64,000 bases of DNA from the NCBI GenBank assembly GCA_964203235.1, contig CAXNLE010000002.1, positions 248,001-312,000 of the forward strand. Reading direction: 5' to 3'. Shown here one piece after another: positions 17,695-27,323 of this stretch. Position numbers and translations under genes: made by a program. Below the pieces are notes generated by a model, which did no database searches, was not told the DNA's origin, and saw only the letters and a program-made list of their open reading frames with translations. The stretch is from BACL27 sp964203235. Its GTDB lineage: Bacteria; Actinomycetota; Acidimicrobiia; Acidimicrobiales; Ilumatobacteraceae. The number at the start of each line of letters is the position of its first letter. The first letter of the stretch is position 1.

Positions 17695-19551
17695 ATGAAT
17701 CAGCTGAATATTTCGGAGACTTCGCGTTTTCGCCAAGACATTCAGCTGCTGCGCGCAATCGCAATTCTTTTCGTAGTTCTCAACCACATCGACTTTGCGT
17801 TTCTTTCGCTGCCCGCCGGATACCGCGGAGTTGATGTATTTTTCGTCGTTTCGGGCTTTGTGATTATGTCATCAATCCTGAGACAAGAGTCTGAAGGTCA
17901 AAGATTCTCTTTAATAGCTTTTTTCAGGCGACGCGCTCAAAGACTTTACCCAGCATTTCTTGTGGTGATCGTGTGCGTTTTCGTTGTTTCATTTGTAACT
18001 CAGTCTTTTATTCACGTTCAGCAAGAGACTGCCCGCACGGGCGTTGGAGCATCGCTATTTTTTGCAAATTATGTTCTACTCGCACGAAAGATTGACTACT
18101 TTAATCCGCTGTATCCAAACCCACTAACACACACGTGGTCGCTTTCAGTTGAAGAGCAGTTTTATATCACCCTCGGAATTTTATTTCTCGTACTGAAGAA
18201 ATTCAAAGTCAGCCTTTCTGGGATATTTGCGATGGCCGTCGTCGCATTACTTGGTGTTATGAGTCTTTACAGTTGTTTCAATTTTCGAAATCTTCCTGAT
18301 GCTCAGCGCTTCTTTCCAAATCCGGATCTGTTTCCTTTTTATTCTTTTCATTCTCGAGCATGGCAGTTATTGGCTGGGGTTTTGGTCGCACAAATCATTC
18401 AAAGAGTGCCGAATAAGCACTTCAAATTTCAAGTCAGCATTGCAAAAGTCGTCGCAACTGTCTCATTTTTAGGAATTTTACGAGGACTCATAGCCGGCGG
18501 ACAAGAACACCAACTGGGTATTGATGCGCTGATAATTACTTTTTCAACAGCGCTGTTTATTTTTTCAATGCCGCTCGCATTGAAAAACTCAAACCTGTTG
18601 GGTCTTCCTAAAACTATTAGTTGGCTGGGAAGCCGCTCTTATTCGCTGTACCTGGTTCATTGGCCGATAATTCTTTTTGGCCGTCAAATTTTTGGAAGTT
18701 CGACCGCTCTAAATTTCTTGTATCTAGTTGTGTCAATAATTAGTTCTGAGTTTTTATATAAAAAAGTTGAATATCGATATCACGATCGCGATGGTGGCCA
18801 GAACAGAAATGTCTTGAAACTGTTTGCCATCGGCCAGATAGTCACTCTTTGTCTGATGGCAACATTGATGGGCTTTGGAAATCTGCGCTACAACCAAACC
18901 CAGGCTTACCCAGCATGGGAGAAAATACCAGCGGGTTGTACCGGCCCTGTCATTAATTGTGACATTGACTTTCAGGATTCAAATGGATTCGTGGTTCTCG
19001 AAGGCAACTCTCATGCTGGAACAATCCTCCACACATTCATCAAGATCACACAAGAACTAAGGCTCAGTAGTCGAGTTACAGCTGGTGGGTCAAAGGTTTT
19101 GACTGATGCAACAGACGTAGTCAACAGCGAAGATATTTCTGTTGTTTCTTATTTCCGCGACCCGTACAGCGACGAAATCGAAAAAACGTACGCCGAACAT
19201 TGGGAGCAGTACCTTAAGAATCCAAAAGTAAAAAAACTGATTGTTTTTCTGGACAATCCATATATGCAAGGTTCAAGATTCCCATCTTTGATCAGTGGGC
19301 CGTCGGATCAGTCGCGCTCTCGTTCAGAACAATTGCGTAACGAATTGCGGTTTACATATCTTCAAAATCTTCAAAGAAAGTACAGCAACCTCACAATCGT
19401 TGATCCTTTTGACTCGTTATGTGATCAAGAAACTTGCTTTGGTGGCAAGAACGGAAAGGTTTGGTATCTAGACGAGGATCACTTAACAGTCTCGGGTGCA
19501 GCCCAACTTGAATCTGTGCTCCGTCAAACCCTTATCACGATACAAAATTAA
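17695..19551 (+). CDS. Acyltransferase-3 / SGNH membrane O-acyltransferase (OafA-like)
   Basis: A 618-residue protein with the two-part OafA/YrhL design. The N-terminal acyltransferase-3 membrane domain (about 12-390, ten or so helices) has the DIQLLRAIAILFVVLNH opening with its catalytic histidine, YRGVDVFFVVSGFVI, RRAQRLYPA and THTWSLSVEEQFY. The C-terminal outside domain is of SGNH type: LEGNSHAG (about 440) carries the serine-like block and WYLDEDHLTVSGA holds the catalytic Asp-x-x-His. Such proteins O-acetylate surface polysaccharide or peptidoglycan. No glycan gene is next to it, so its target is unknown. Confidence 0.92.
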   Translation: MNQLNISETSRFRQDIQLLRAIAILFVVLNHIDFAFLSLPAGYRGVDVFFVVSGFVIMSSILRQESEGQRFSLIAFFRRRAQRLYPAFLVVIVCVFVVSFVTQSFIHVQQETARTGVGASLFFANYVLLARKIDYFNPLYPNPLTHTWSLSVEEQFYITLGILFLVLKKFKVSLSGIFAMAVVALLGVMSLYSCFNFRNLPDAQRFFPNPDLFPFYSFHSRAWQLLAGVLVAQIIQRVPNKHFKFQVSIAKVVATVSFLGILRGLIAGGQEHQLGIDALIITFSTALFIFSMPLALKNSNLLGLPKTISWLGSRSYSLYLVHWPIILFGRQIFGSSTALNFLYLVVSIISSEFLYKKVEYRYHDRDGGQNRNVLKLFAIGQIVTLCLMATLMGFGNLRYNQTQAYPAWEKIPAGCTGPVINCDIDFQDSNGFVVLEGNSHAGTILHTFIKITQELRLSSRVTAGGSKVLTDATDVVNSEDISVVSYFRDPYSDEIEKTYAEHWEQYLKNPKVKKLIVFLDNPYMQGSRFPSLISGPSDQSRSRSEQLRNELRFTYLQNLQRKYSNLTIVDPFDSLCDQETCFGGKNGKVWYLDEDHLTVSGAAQLESVLRQTLITIQN

Positions 19552-19571
19552 AAAACGGAACTGAAATTTAG

Positions 19572-20807
19572 CTAGAGGCGGCGAAGGTATTCGGCGGCGG
19601 CCTCTGCGCCAAGTTCGGCAAGTTGTTCTGCCTTGAAAGCTTCACGCATTTTTGATTTCGGATGAATAAAACCGGCGCCAATCACAACTTCATCTTTGCC
19701 ACACATTACGTATCTAGAAATTCTCTGACCGTGCGGCGATAGAGACTTCCATTGGTCGTAAGGCATCGAGCGAACAACGGCTTCGCTACGAAACCACGGC
19801 GCGAAATATTCAATGTTTGGCATTGCGCGCACGTCTCGCGACAAATTAGGTGTTCCGCCATGCCAACATCGCAAATCGCGAATAATTGCCGACCCGGCGG
19901 GTGCTGGGCAAAGTGTGCTGAGTTTCATCCACTCTGGTTCGTTGTACAAACTCGGGATTGGCTCTCGTGAGTTTTGAGTGCCAGGAATTTGTCGTATTGG
20001 ACCGTTCTCGGGCGTCAGATCAATCATTGGAAAATTAATTGTCACCGCAGGCACAGGCATTTCGCGCATAGTTATTCGCCCACTCGGATCATGCGGTTCT
20101 GCCCAAGTGTTATCTGAATGTAGACCTTGATATTCAATTGAACCTGGCATCGCGATGTCGCCGCCACCGCCAATCACAATGTAATTTGGCGAACCAAAAA
20201 TTGCTGTGATAATCGGCGTAGTCGATGGCATATCAATTAGTTCAACCCATTCATTTGCGTGCAGCATGTGACGCGATGCAGAACTGCTACCGAACGAATA
20301 ACGATGCGGCAATCCACCAGCACCACCACCTACTGAGCAATCTGGATCAACTGCCAACATCTCGTCAATCGCACGGTCAGCAGCACTTCGCATTCGTGCA
20401 AGTTGCTCGGGCTTAATCGCATCGGCGACTACAACAAACCCGTCGCGATGAAATAATTCAGCAGCACGCTCGACCTCTGATGGCAAGACAATTTCTAGAC
20501 CGCGGATTCCGTTTTGGTTCTTTAACCTCTCACGTAGTTTCGCCACATTTGGATCGCTGTATTCGCGCACCCAGCCTGCACACGATGGGTCTCCTGCAAC
20601 TAAATTTCTGTGCTCAGGAGTTGTTTCGATTTCATTTTCGGGAGTATCTAGACCCAGCGGATTGTCGTTGTACTTAATATTTTCTGCAGATGCCCGATTG
20701 GCATGACCGTTCGGTGGCACCGAAGAATGCCAACCCTGTCGACCGACTTTGATCGAGTGTTTAGTTGCGGCATCCCACTTGTCATCAACTTTGTAATCAC
20801 TGTTCAC
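19572..20807 (-). CDS. Phytanoyl-CoA dioxygenase (PhyH) family protein
   Basis: A 411-residue Fe(II)/2-oxoglutarate-dependent oxygenase. The PhyH core starts about 130 (HRDGFVVVADAIKPEQLARM). The iron-binding HxD is in YQGLHSDNTW and the distal histidine in RDLRCWHGGTPNLSRD, followed by the arginine that holds 2-oxoglutarate. The first 125 residues are an extra N-terminal region without a known domain. The substrate is unknown. It ends a leftward series but is separated from the membrane protein gene by 43 bases. Confidence 0.85.
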   Translation of the reverse strand: MNSDYKVDDKWDAATKHSIKVGRQGWHSSVPPNGHANRASAENIKYNDNPLGLDTPENEIETTPEHRNLVAGDPSCAGWVREYSDPNVAKLRERLKNQNGIRGLEIVLPSEVERAAELFHRDGFVVVADAIKPEQLARMRSAADRAIDEMLAVDPDCSVGGGAGGLPHRYSFGSSSASRHMLHANEWVELIDMPSTTPIITAIFGSPNYIVIGGGGDIAMPGSIEYQGLHSDNTWAEPHDPSGRITMREMPVPAVTINFPMIDLTPENGPIRQIPGTQNSREPIPSLYNEPEWMKLSTLCPAPAGSAIIRDLRCWHGGTPNLSRDVRAMPNIEYFAPWFRSEAVVRSMPYDQWKSLSPHGQRISRYVMCGKDEVVIGAGFIHPKSKMREAFKAEQLAELGAEAAAEYLRRL

Positions 20808-20850
20808 CGAAGTGATAATAGACGAAATCTAATTTCGTACCAATTTAAAA

Positions 20851-21579
20851 TTACAGTGCGAGAATTGCTCGGGCGACGAGGTCGGTGCCAAAGGCTGTGA
20901 GAATCGCTAAGTAACTTAAACCTGTTGCCGCCATCACTGCTGAGTAACTTCGCTCTTTCAATGCCGCGCGAGTCAACCACGCGAGGATGCCAGTAAGCGA
21001 TGCACACCCAACCCAGAAATAACCAAGAACGCCATTCCATCCATCATCAATCGTGCCGTTGAGAACGCTGATCATTCCAGTTGGCAAAATCATTACGAAT
21101 ATCTCAAGGGGCCAAATGATTAGCAACATATTTGTCAACTCATTAAGTAACTTGCGTGTCATTCCTGGTTGAACTAAATACCAGTGACCTAACAACATCA
21201 AATCTGTGACTGCGCCAAGAAATGCCGCACCGACAAGCACACGCAATAGATCAACTAAATTCGCATCGTTGCTTGTGACTACCGAAGCAACTAAACCAAT
21301 TGCGCCGATCGCCACTGCGACTAAATCAAATTTTGAAGATTTTTTAGCTATCGTCGCAAAAGCAATTAACACAACTGCAATGCTGGCGATTTCACGGATT
21401 AGAACTTTGTCAAAATAGAAACCCGCGGCAACTGCGAAAATTGCAAGCGAGCCAAAAACCCCACGTAATAATTTTGAATAGCCAATTGAAATCTCTTGAC
21501 TACGAAGCGTGAACCACAGAAATGCAATGCCGCCAGTTGCCCACTGCAATAAAAATGTCGCGGCGTCTAGACGCATCAA
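20851..21579 (-). CDS. Polytopic membrane protein of unknown function
   Basis: A 242-residue protein, almost entirely hydrophobic, with about eight membrane helices spread over its length and no motif I recognise. It carries few charged residues; a HWYLVQPGMTRK loop in the middle is the most polar conserved-looking part. It overlaps the upstream peptidase gene by four bases (ATGA), so it is co-translated with it. No function is proposed. Confidence 0.75.
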   Translation of the reverse strand: MMRLDAATFLLQWATGGIAFLWFTLRSQEISIGYSKLLRGVFGSLAIFAVAAGFYFDKVLIREIASIAVVLIAFATIAKKSSKFDLVAVAIGAIGLVASVVTSNDANLVDLLRVLVGAAFLGAVTDLMLLGHWYLVQPGMTRKLLNELTNMLLIIWPLEIFVMILPTGMISVLNGTIDDGWNGVLGYFWVGCASLTGILAWLTRAALKERSYSAVMAATGLSYLAILTAFGTDLVARAILAL

Positions 21580-22697
21580 CCGACAACGACTAGTGAGTGA
21601 TCGACATTGTTCATAGAAACTGGGCCAGCATCAGTTGCGACGACAATGTCTTCAAGACGCATACCCCATTTGCCCGGCAAGTAGATGCCGGGTTCGACGC
21701 TAAATGCATGGCCTGCCGCAATCGTTAACTTATTACCACTCACCATGTAAGGCTCTTCGTGCGCTTCCATTCCAATGCCGTGTCCTGTGCGGTGAATAAA
21801 AAAATCGCCAAACCCAGCATCATCAATAATTCTGCGCGCTGCTGCATCAACTGATTCGCAAGTTGCACCAACAACACCGGCCTTGACGCCAGCGGCCTGT
21901 GCTGCGTGTAAAACAGAATAGGCACTGGTGATTTTTCGAGATGGTGTACCGACAAACACACACCGAGTGATGTCGCTGCAATATCCGTTCATCGTGCCGC
22001 CAAAGTCGCACAAGACAATTTCATTTTTTTGAATAATTCGTTGGCCGGCGTGATGGTGCGGGCTTGCAGCATTTTCGCCTGCGGCAACAATTGCGAAGTT
22101 AACGACATCATGGCCTTGCTCAAGTAAACGCGCCGAAATGTCTGCCGAAACTTGCGCTTCGGTGCGACCAACGAGATCAATTTCTCCGGCCTGAAGTTGC
22201 ATTGCTACCCGATCGGCTGCTGCACCAGCCAAACGAAGCGCTTCAATCTCGTTTGCATCTTTGGCCATACGCATTGAACCGACAACTTCAACAGCGCGAA
22301 CAAATTTTGCACCAGAAACGAAATTCATCAACTCAACCAAAAACCTTGCCCACATTTGATCGCCAACTGCAATAGTTTTTGCACCGCCTAAAAGTTTGGC
22401 GACAATCGAAACTGGGTTTTCAGTTTCACCCCAAGGCACGATGCGAAAGACATCGTCGTACGGAGTGACTCGTGGTGCTTCAAGCCTTGGCACAACCAAC
22501 GCCGCCACTGATTCGTGAGTTATTACAAGCATTGTTAAACGCTCGAGTGGCATCGCGTAGTAACCAGTCAGATACGGCAGATCATGACCGACACTAAGTA
22601 TCGCGGCATCTATCGAAAGCCGTTGCATCTCTTGACGCACGCGCGAGATTCGCGACGCATAAAGCGCACTCGAACTCAGAGTTTTGCTAGAAGTCAT
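21576..22697 (-). CDS. M24-family metallopeptidase (Xaa-Pro aminopeptidase-like)
   Basis: A 373-residue Xaa-Pro peptidase. The N-terminal creatinase-like domain (about 12-145) contains LSVGHDLPYLTGYYAMPLER; the pita-bread catalytic domain follows. All five metal ligands are visible: Asp in VLCDFGGTMN, Asp in YCSDITR, His in HRTGHGIGMEAHEE, Glu in FSVEPGIYLPG and Glu in MRLEDIVV. It cleaves the N-terminal residue before proline in peptides. It lies downstream of lipBA in the leftward series. Confidence 0.93.
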   Translation of the reverse strand: MTSSKTLSSSALYASRISRVRQEMQRLSIDAAILSVGHDLPYLTGYYAMPLERLTMLVITHESVAALVVPRLEAPRVTPYDDVFRIVPWGETENPVSIVAKLLGGAKTIAVGDQMWARFLVELMNFVSGAKFVRAVEVVGSMRMAKDANEIEALRLAGAAADRVAMQLQAGEIDLVGRTEAQVSADISARLLEQGHDVVNFAIVAAGENAASPHHHAGQRIIQKNEIVLCDFGGTMNGYCSDITRCVFVGTPSRKITSAYSVLHAAQAAGVKAGVVGATCESVDAAARRIIDDAGFGDFFIHRTGHGIGMEAHEEPYMVSGNKLTIAAGHAFSVEPGIYLPGKWGMRLEDIVVATDAGPVSMNNVDHSLVVVG

Positions 22698-22707
22698 TTG
22701 CCGCTAA

Positions 22708-22773
22708 TCACTTAACTGGTCGACCTTCTTGATAATCAATTACTGCGTCAACGATTTGCTGTCTGGTGTTCAT
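22708..22773 (-). pseudogene. Possible pirin C-terminal remnant (21 codons)
   Basis: A 21-codon frame that starts by ATGA overlap with the lipBA stop and reads MNTRQQIVDAVIDYQEGR before a short end. From memory, pirin-family proteins finish with a very similar segment (Phe-Val-Met-Asn-Thr-x-x-Glu-Ile, then Asp-Tyr-Gln-x-Gly-Arg). The rest of a pirin gene is absent: the sequence immediately upstream is lipA in another frame. It could be the tail of a deleted pirin gene, or a genuine small coupled peptide. The pirin resemblance is recognised by eye, not by search. Confidence 0.4.
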
Positions 22774-24389
22774 GATCGAATACTCACGAGTTGTACAGAA
22801 ACAGTTTGCTCAGCTGCATGCTTGGCATGATAACTAGATCTTGTCAACGGACTCGCTTCAACATGTTTAATTCCAAGTTTTTCACCGAACTCGGCGTATG
22901 CCGAAAACTCTGAAGGATCTGCCCACCGAACCACAGGCAAATGATCTTGCGTTGGCCGCAAATATTGACCAATTGTGACAATCTGCACACCAACAGATGC
23001 CAGGTCAATCAGAGTTGCTTCAACTTCATCTTTGCTTTCACCTAGACCCAACATGAAACCAGATTTTGTGACTAAACCCGCAGCATGAGCACGAGCCAAG
23101 ACAGACAAACTTCGCGCGTAACCCGCCGATGGGCGTACTTGGCGTTGTAAACGCGCAACTGTCTCAATGTTGTGATTCAACACATCTGGTCGCTCAAGAA
23201 AAATAGCGTCGAGTGCATCTGTGCCTTTGGCATCTGAAATTAAAGTTTCAACACGCGTCTTCGGAGAGATGCGCCGAATTTCACGAACGCATTGTGAGAC
23301 ATGCGCCATTCCGCCGTCGGCTAAATCATCGCGCGCAACCATTGTCAAAACCGCATGTTCGAGATTCATTTTAAGAACGGCTTGCGCAACACGAAGTGGC
23401 TCGCTCGAATCGGGCGCAAGTGGTTTGCGTGTGTCAATTAAACAAAAGCCACATGCGCGCGTGCAACGCTCGCCGAGCACCATCATCGTTGCTGTGCCAT
23501 CAGCCCAACACTCTGACAAATTTGGACAACCAGCTTCTTCACAAACAGTTACAAGATTCAAATCACGCAAAGTTTTTTTCGTTGCCAAGACTTCGGCACC
23601 ATGACTCACATGAGGACGCAACCACTCTGGCTTACGCGCGGTGATCTGGATATTTGACTCAGCATTAAGATTTTCATTTACCGCTGCCAACGCCACATCA
23701 TGGCGATCAAAATTTCCGTTTGTCCAACGGTTGGCTGCCAATTTCGCAACCACATCGGCAACTTGCTGAACTGAAAAGTTGAAGCCAAGTTCGGCGAGCG
23801 ATGTAACTGGGTGCTCGGCGATGCCACAAGGCACGATGTGCTCACGCATGTAACTCAGATCTGTCGAAACATTTAATGCAAACCCATGCATCGTGCGCCC
23901 ACGTGAAACTCGAACACCGATTGCACAAATCTTTTTCGGAGTTGCCGACTGATGATCGATCCAAACACCCGGGTAGCCGGCGAGTCGTCCTACATTCATA
24001 ACACCAAGATGCGCAAGTGTGTCAATCACAAGTTGCTCAACACCGCAAACATATGCCTGCATATCGGCCGGCCCGCCAACACCATGTTTTGCCTCAAGCG
24101 AAAGTATCGGGTAAACAACTAGTTGGCCTGGGCCGTGGTACGTAATGTCACCGCCACGATTGACTTTTACAAGTTCGGCGCCAACTTGTTTTGGGTCGCA
24201 CTTGAGATTATTTTTCAGGTCAGCACTTGACCCATACGTGAAAACATGAGGATGCTCGAGCATCAGCAAATGCTGATTTGATGACTGCGAGAACATCGCA
24301 GTTTGTACTGCCAGCGCTTCGCGATAAGGCACTTTGCCAAGCCAACGAATATTAAGTTTCGTTGTACCTTTTGTATCTTCTCGCGACAC
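22770..24389 (-). CDS. lipB-lipA: LipB-LipA fusion: octanoyltransferase plus lipoyl synthase
   Basis: A 539-residue two-domain enzyme that would do both steps of lipoate synthesis. Residues 1 to about 235 are LipB: RGGDITYHGPGQLVVYPIL, the active-site Lys153 in PKKICAIG and the thioester-forming Cys188 in IVPCGIAEHP. Residues about 252-539 are LipA: auxiliary cluster cysteines 283, 288 and 294 (CEEAGCPNLSEC), radical-SAM cysteines 309, 313 and 316 (CTRACGFC) and the C-terminal RSSYHA serine that ligates the auxiliary cluster. The reading frame runs through both without a stop. The gene follows E2 after three bases, in the lpd-E2-lipBA order, so the lipoylated protein and its modifying enzymes are made together. 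Confidence 0.95.
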   Translation of the reverse strand: MSREDTKGTTKLNIRWLGKVPYREALAVQTAMFSQSSNQHLLMLEHPHVFTYGSSADLKNNLKCDPKQVGAELVKVNRGGDITYHGPGQLVVYPILSLEAKHGVGGPADMQAYVCGVEQLVIDTLAHLGVMNVGRLAGYPGVWIDHQSATPKKICAIGVRVSRGRTMHGFALNVSTDLSYMREHIVPCGIAEHPVTSLAELGFNFSVQQVADVVAKLAANRWTNGNFDRHDVALAAVNENLNAESNIQITARKPEWLRPHVSHGAEVLATKKTLRDLNLVTVCEEAGCPNLSECWADGTATMMVLGERCTRACGFCLIDTRKPLAPDSSEPLRVAQAVLKMNLEHAVLTMVARDDLADGGMAHVSQCVREIRRISPKTRVETLISDAKGTDALDAIFLERPDVLNHNIETVARLQRQVRPSAGYARSLSVLARAHAAGLVTKSGFMLGLGESKDEVEATLIDLASVGVQIVTIGQYLRPTQDHLPVVRWADPSEFSAYAEFGEKLGIKHVEASPLTRSSYHAKHAAEQTVSVQLVSIRS

Positions 24390-24392
24390 GAA

Positions 24393-25793
24393 TCAGATCT
24401 CCGCTGACCAATCCTGTGTTTCAAGAACTCGCTTCACTTTTGCGAGAAATCCGGCCGCGTATGCTCCATCGAACGCACGGTGATCCCAGCTCATTGCAAG
24501 ATTGCCGACTGGATGAATCGCAATGCTTTCTGAGCCATCACTTAGTCGAGCGACAACCGGCTTGCGAACAATCGCGTCGGTCGAGATAATTGCAACCTGT
24601 GGCTGATTGATGATTGGCATAGTCAGAACTGAGCCAGCAGATCCGTTATTCGAAATCGTAAATGTTCCACCTTGAATTTCGTCCGGGGTTAATTTTCGCC
24701 CACGAGCACGCGTTGCAAGATCAGAAATTTCTCGAGCAATTGCACGCAACCGCTTACCGTCTGCGCTGCGCACAACAGGCACCAACAAACCATTGAATTC
24801 AATATCGACCGCAATGCCCAGGTCGACATAATTGTGAACAACTAACTTGTCGTCTTCGATACTCGCATTGAGATTTGGGTACTCTGCCAATGCATCAACA
24901 ATGGCTCGAGCAATGAACGGAAGATAAGTCAAAGTAAAACCTTCGGCTTGCTTCCATTGGTCTTTGACTTGATTTCTAGTCGCATCAACATTTGCATAGT
25001 CAACTTCGACGACACTGAAAGCATGAGCACTGACTGCCTGCGACATAATCATGTGCGCTGCAGTGAGTTTGCGAATTTTTGTGAGCGGAATAATTGTTTC
25101 GCGCTCTGAACTTTGCGTCAACTTTGGCGCTTGAATAATCGGCGACTGTGAAGTTGGCGCGACAGCTTTTGCCGCTTGAACTACTGGCGTCGGCGCTTGA
25201 GCTACTGGCGCTGCGGCAACCGGTGCCAAAATTTGCGGCGCTGATCCATTTTTATCAATGTAATCCAAAACATCTTCACGCGTAATACGACTTCCAGGAC
25301 CGGTGCCGACAAGCGCGTTGACATCAATGCCATGATCCGCAACAAGTCGACGTACAACTGGTGACAGTAATTTATTTGATGCGTTCGCCGGTATTTGAGT
25401 TCGTGTTGCGGTTGCAACATTTGCAACTGGTTGTGCGGCGCGAATTGGTTCGGGTTGCACTACGGGTTCTTGAACTACCGGCACAACTACCGGCGCAGGC
25501 GCAACCGGCGCGACTATTGGCGCAGGCGCAACAACTGGCGCAGGCGCAACACTGGCACTTGCCGAACCAACAACTGCAATTACGGTGCCGACAGAAACTG
25601 TTTCACCTTCTTTGACACGAATTTCAGTCAAAGTGCCAGCAACTGGAGATGGAACTTCAGTATCGACTTTGTCGGTAGAGACTTCAAACAAAGGCTCGTC
25701 AGCAGCGACCGTATCGCCAACCTTTTTAAACCAACGTGTGATTGTTCCCTCGGTAACAGTTTCACCAAGTTGTGGAAGTGTGATATCAGCCAT
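24393..25793 (-). CDS. Dihydrolipoamide acyltransferase (E2) of a 2-oxoacid dehydrogenase complex
   Basis: A 466-residue E2. The N-terminal lipoyl domain (1-76) carries the lipoylated Lys42 in EVSTDKVDTEV. A flexible Pro/Ala/Val linker follows, then the E1/E3-binding domain (about 143-180, LLSPVVRRLVADHGIDVNAL), a second linker, and the catalytic domain (about 235-466) with the active-site histidine in SWDHRAFDGAYAAGF. Only one lipoyl domain is present, whereas actinobacterial E2 proteins often have two or three. It sits between lpd and lipBA. It may serve AceE (37747), the alpha/beta E1 (1-1441) or the 2-oxoglutarate complex; sequence alone does not decide. Confidence 0.93.
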   Translation of the reverse strand: MADITLPQLGETVTEGTITRWFKKVGDTVAADEPLFEVSTDKVDTEVPSPVAGTLTEIRVKEGETVSVGTVIAVVGSASASVAPAPVVAPAPIVAPVAPAPVVVPVVQEPVVQPEPIRAAQPVANVATATRTQIPANASNKLLSPVVRRLVADHGIDVNALVGTGPGSRITREDVLDYIDKNGSAPQILAPVAAAPVAQAPTPVVQAAKAVAPTSQSPIIQAPKLTQSSERETIIPLTKIRKLTAAHMIMSQAVSAHAFSVVEVDYANVDATRNQVKDQWKQAEGFTLTYLPFIARAIVDALAEYPNLNASIEDDKLVVHNYVDLGIAVDIEFNGLLVPVVRSADGKRLRAIAREISDLATRARGRKLTPDEIQGGTFTISNNGSAGSVLTMPIINQPQVAIISTDAIVRKPVVARLSDGSESIAIHPVGNLAMSWDHRAFDGAYAAGFLAKVKRVLETQDWSAEI

Positions 25794-25828
25794 TTGATTC
25801 TCTTTCTAACTAGTCGCGGTCAAGTTTG

Positions 25829-27229
25829 TCATGCATTAAAACTTCTGCCAGTCAACGAGAGAATTGTTTCACCAAACAGTTCACTCAGACTTGGATGAGG
25901 CATCACAAATTCGGCGATCTCATCAACTGAAGCTTCCCAGTTGACGGCCAAATAACCTGCAGCGAGTTGCTCTGTGACCCAAGGCCCGACCATGTGAACT
26001 CCGAGAACCTGACCTGCGGTGCCATCTGCATTTTTTTTTGCAATCACTTTGACAAGCCCGTCTATCTCGCCGAGAATCATCGCCCGAGAGTTGGCACGAA
26101 ATTGATGCTTTGCGACAACGACATCATGACCCGCATTACGTGCTTGCTCTTCTGATGGACCAGCCCATGCAACCTCTGGGTGACAATAAATTGCCCATGG
26201 CACACGGTCATACATAATTGGAGTTGCATTTTCGCCTCGCAAATGTTTGACCGATAAAATTGCTTCGGCATATGCAACGTGAGCAAGTTGTGGAGTATTG
26301 ATTAGATCACCAATCGCATAAACGCCCGGTTCTCCTGTTTGGCAATATTCATCTACTGCGACGAATCCGCGATCGTCGACTTTAACTGCCGTGCCACTCA
26401 GCCCTAGTGCATCAGAAAACGCACGACGCCCAATTGACATAATCACGACATCGATAATCAGCGGATCACCGGTCGCAAAATTTATTTGTGTCGAACCGTC
26501 TGGCAACGAACTTTGACCAGTGACGACAATGCCAGTTTTTATACTGATTTTCTTTTTTGTGAAACTCTTAACAACAACGTTTGCAACGTCAGGGTCTAGA
26601 CCAGGCAAAATTTTTGGTGCACCTTCGAGAATCGTGACTTGCGAACCAAGATCTGCAAAAGTTGACGCGAATTCGCAACCGATTGCGCCTCCGCCAATGA
26701 CCGCAATCCGTTTTGGAATCGTGTTTAACATCAAAACCTCATCCGAGGTCATGATTGATCCGCCGATTGGAAAACCTTTGATCGTGCGAGGCACTGAACC
26801 ACTTGCCAAAATCACATTTGATGCTTGAATTTTTGTTGCAGTGCCGTCAGCAAGTTGAACATTTACGACTCGGTTCGCTTCAAGCGATCCAGTGCCAAGC
26901 AAATATGTCACTTTCTTTGACTTTGTTAAACCGGTTAAACCTTTAACTAAGCCATCGATAATGCGCGCTTTACGTGCTTGGCTGACCGAAAAATCGACGC
27001 CCGATGAAGTTGCGTTGATCCCAAATTCTGAAGCATGGGCGACATGGCGATTGGCGGCAGCGGTTTCTAAAAATGCCTTTGCCGGGATACAACCACGATT
27101 TAAACAGGTTCCGCCGATTGTGTCGCGTTCGACCAACGCCACGCTCATGCCGCAAGAGGCTGCATAGAAAGCTGATGCGTAGCCACCAGGACCTCCGCCG
27201 ATTACAACGAGATCAAATTGGTCTGCCAA
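25829..27229 (-). CDS. lpd: Dihydrolipoamide dehydrogenase (E3)
   Basis: A 466-residue flavoprotein disulfide reductase. The N-terminal FAD motif is VVIGGGPGGYASAFYA, the redox-active disulfide is Cys42/Cys47 in GGTCLNRGCIPAKAF, the NAD motif is IAVIGGGAIGCEFAS, and the C-terminal His-Glu pair is in MPHPSLSELFGE. It reoxidises dihydrolipoamide on E2 with NAD. It is the first gene of the leftward lpd-E2-lipBA operon; the upstream 248 bases hold one possible small gene and the promoters for both directions. Confidence 0.95.
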   Translation of the reverse strand: MADQFDLVVIGGGPGGYASAFYAASCGMSVALVERDTIGGTCLNRGCIPAKAFLETAAANRHVAHASEFGINATSSGVDFSVSQARKARIIDGLVKGLTGLTKSKKVTYLLGTGSLEANRVVNVQLADGTATKIQASNVILASGSVPRTIKGFPIGGSIMTSDEVLMLNTIPKRIAVIGGGAIGCEFASTFADLGSQVTILEGAPKILPGLDPDVANVVVKSFTKKKISIKTGIVVTGQSSLPDGSTQINFATGDPLIIDVVIMSIGRRAFSDALGLSGTAVKVDDRGFVAVDEYCQTGEPGVYAIGDLINTPQLAHVAYAEAILSVKHLRGENATPIMYDRVPWAIYCHPEVAWAGPSEEQARNAGHDVVVAKHQFRANSRAMILGEIDGLVKVIAKKNADGTAGQVLGVHMVGPWVTEQLAAGYLAVNWEASVDEIAEFVMPHPSLSELFGETILSLTGRSFNA

Positions 27230-27323
27230 GGTTTCTCTTTCTTCTGAATACCTGATTTATCGTAGCGGTTCAGCCTCGTGACAGACCGATAAATTTGTAC
27301 CAGAACTGTAAGTTATCGCCGAC

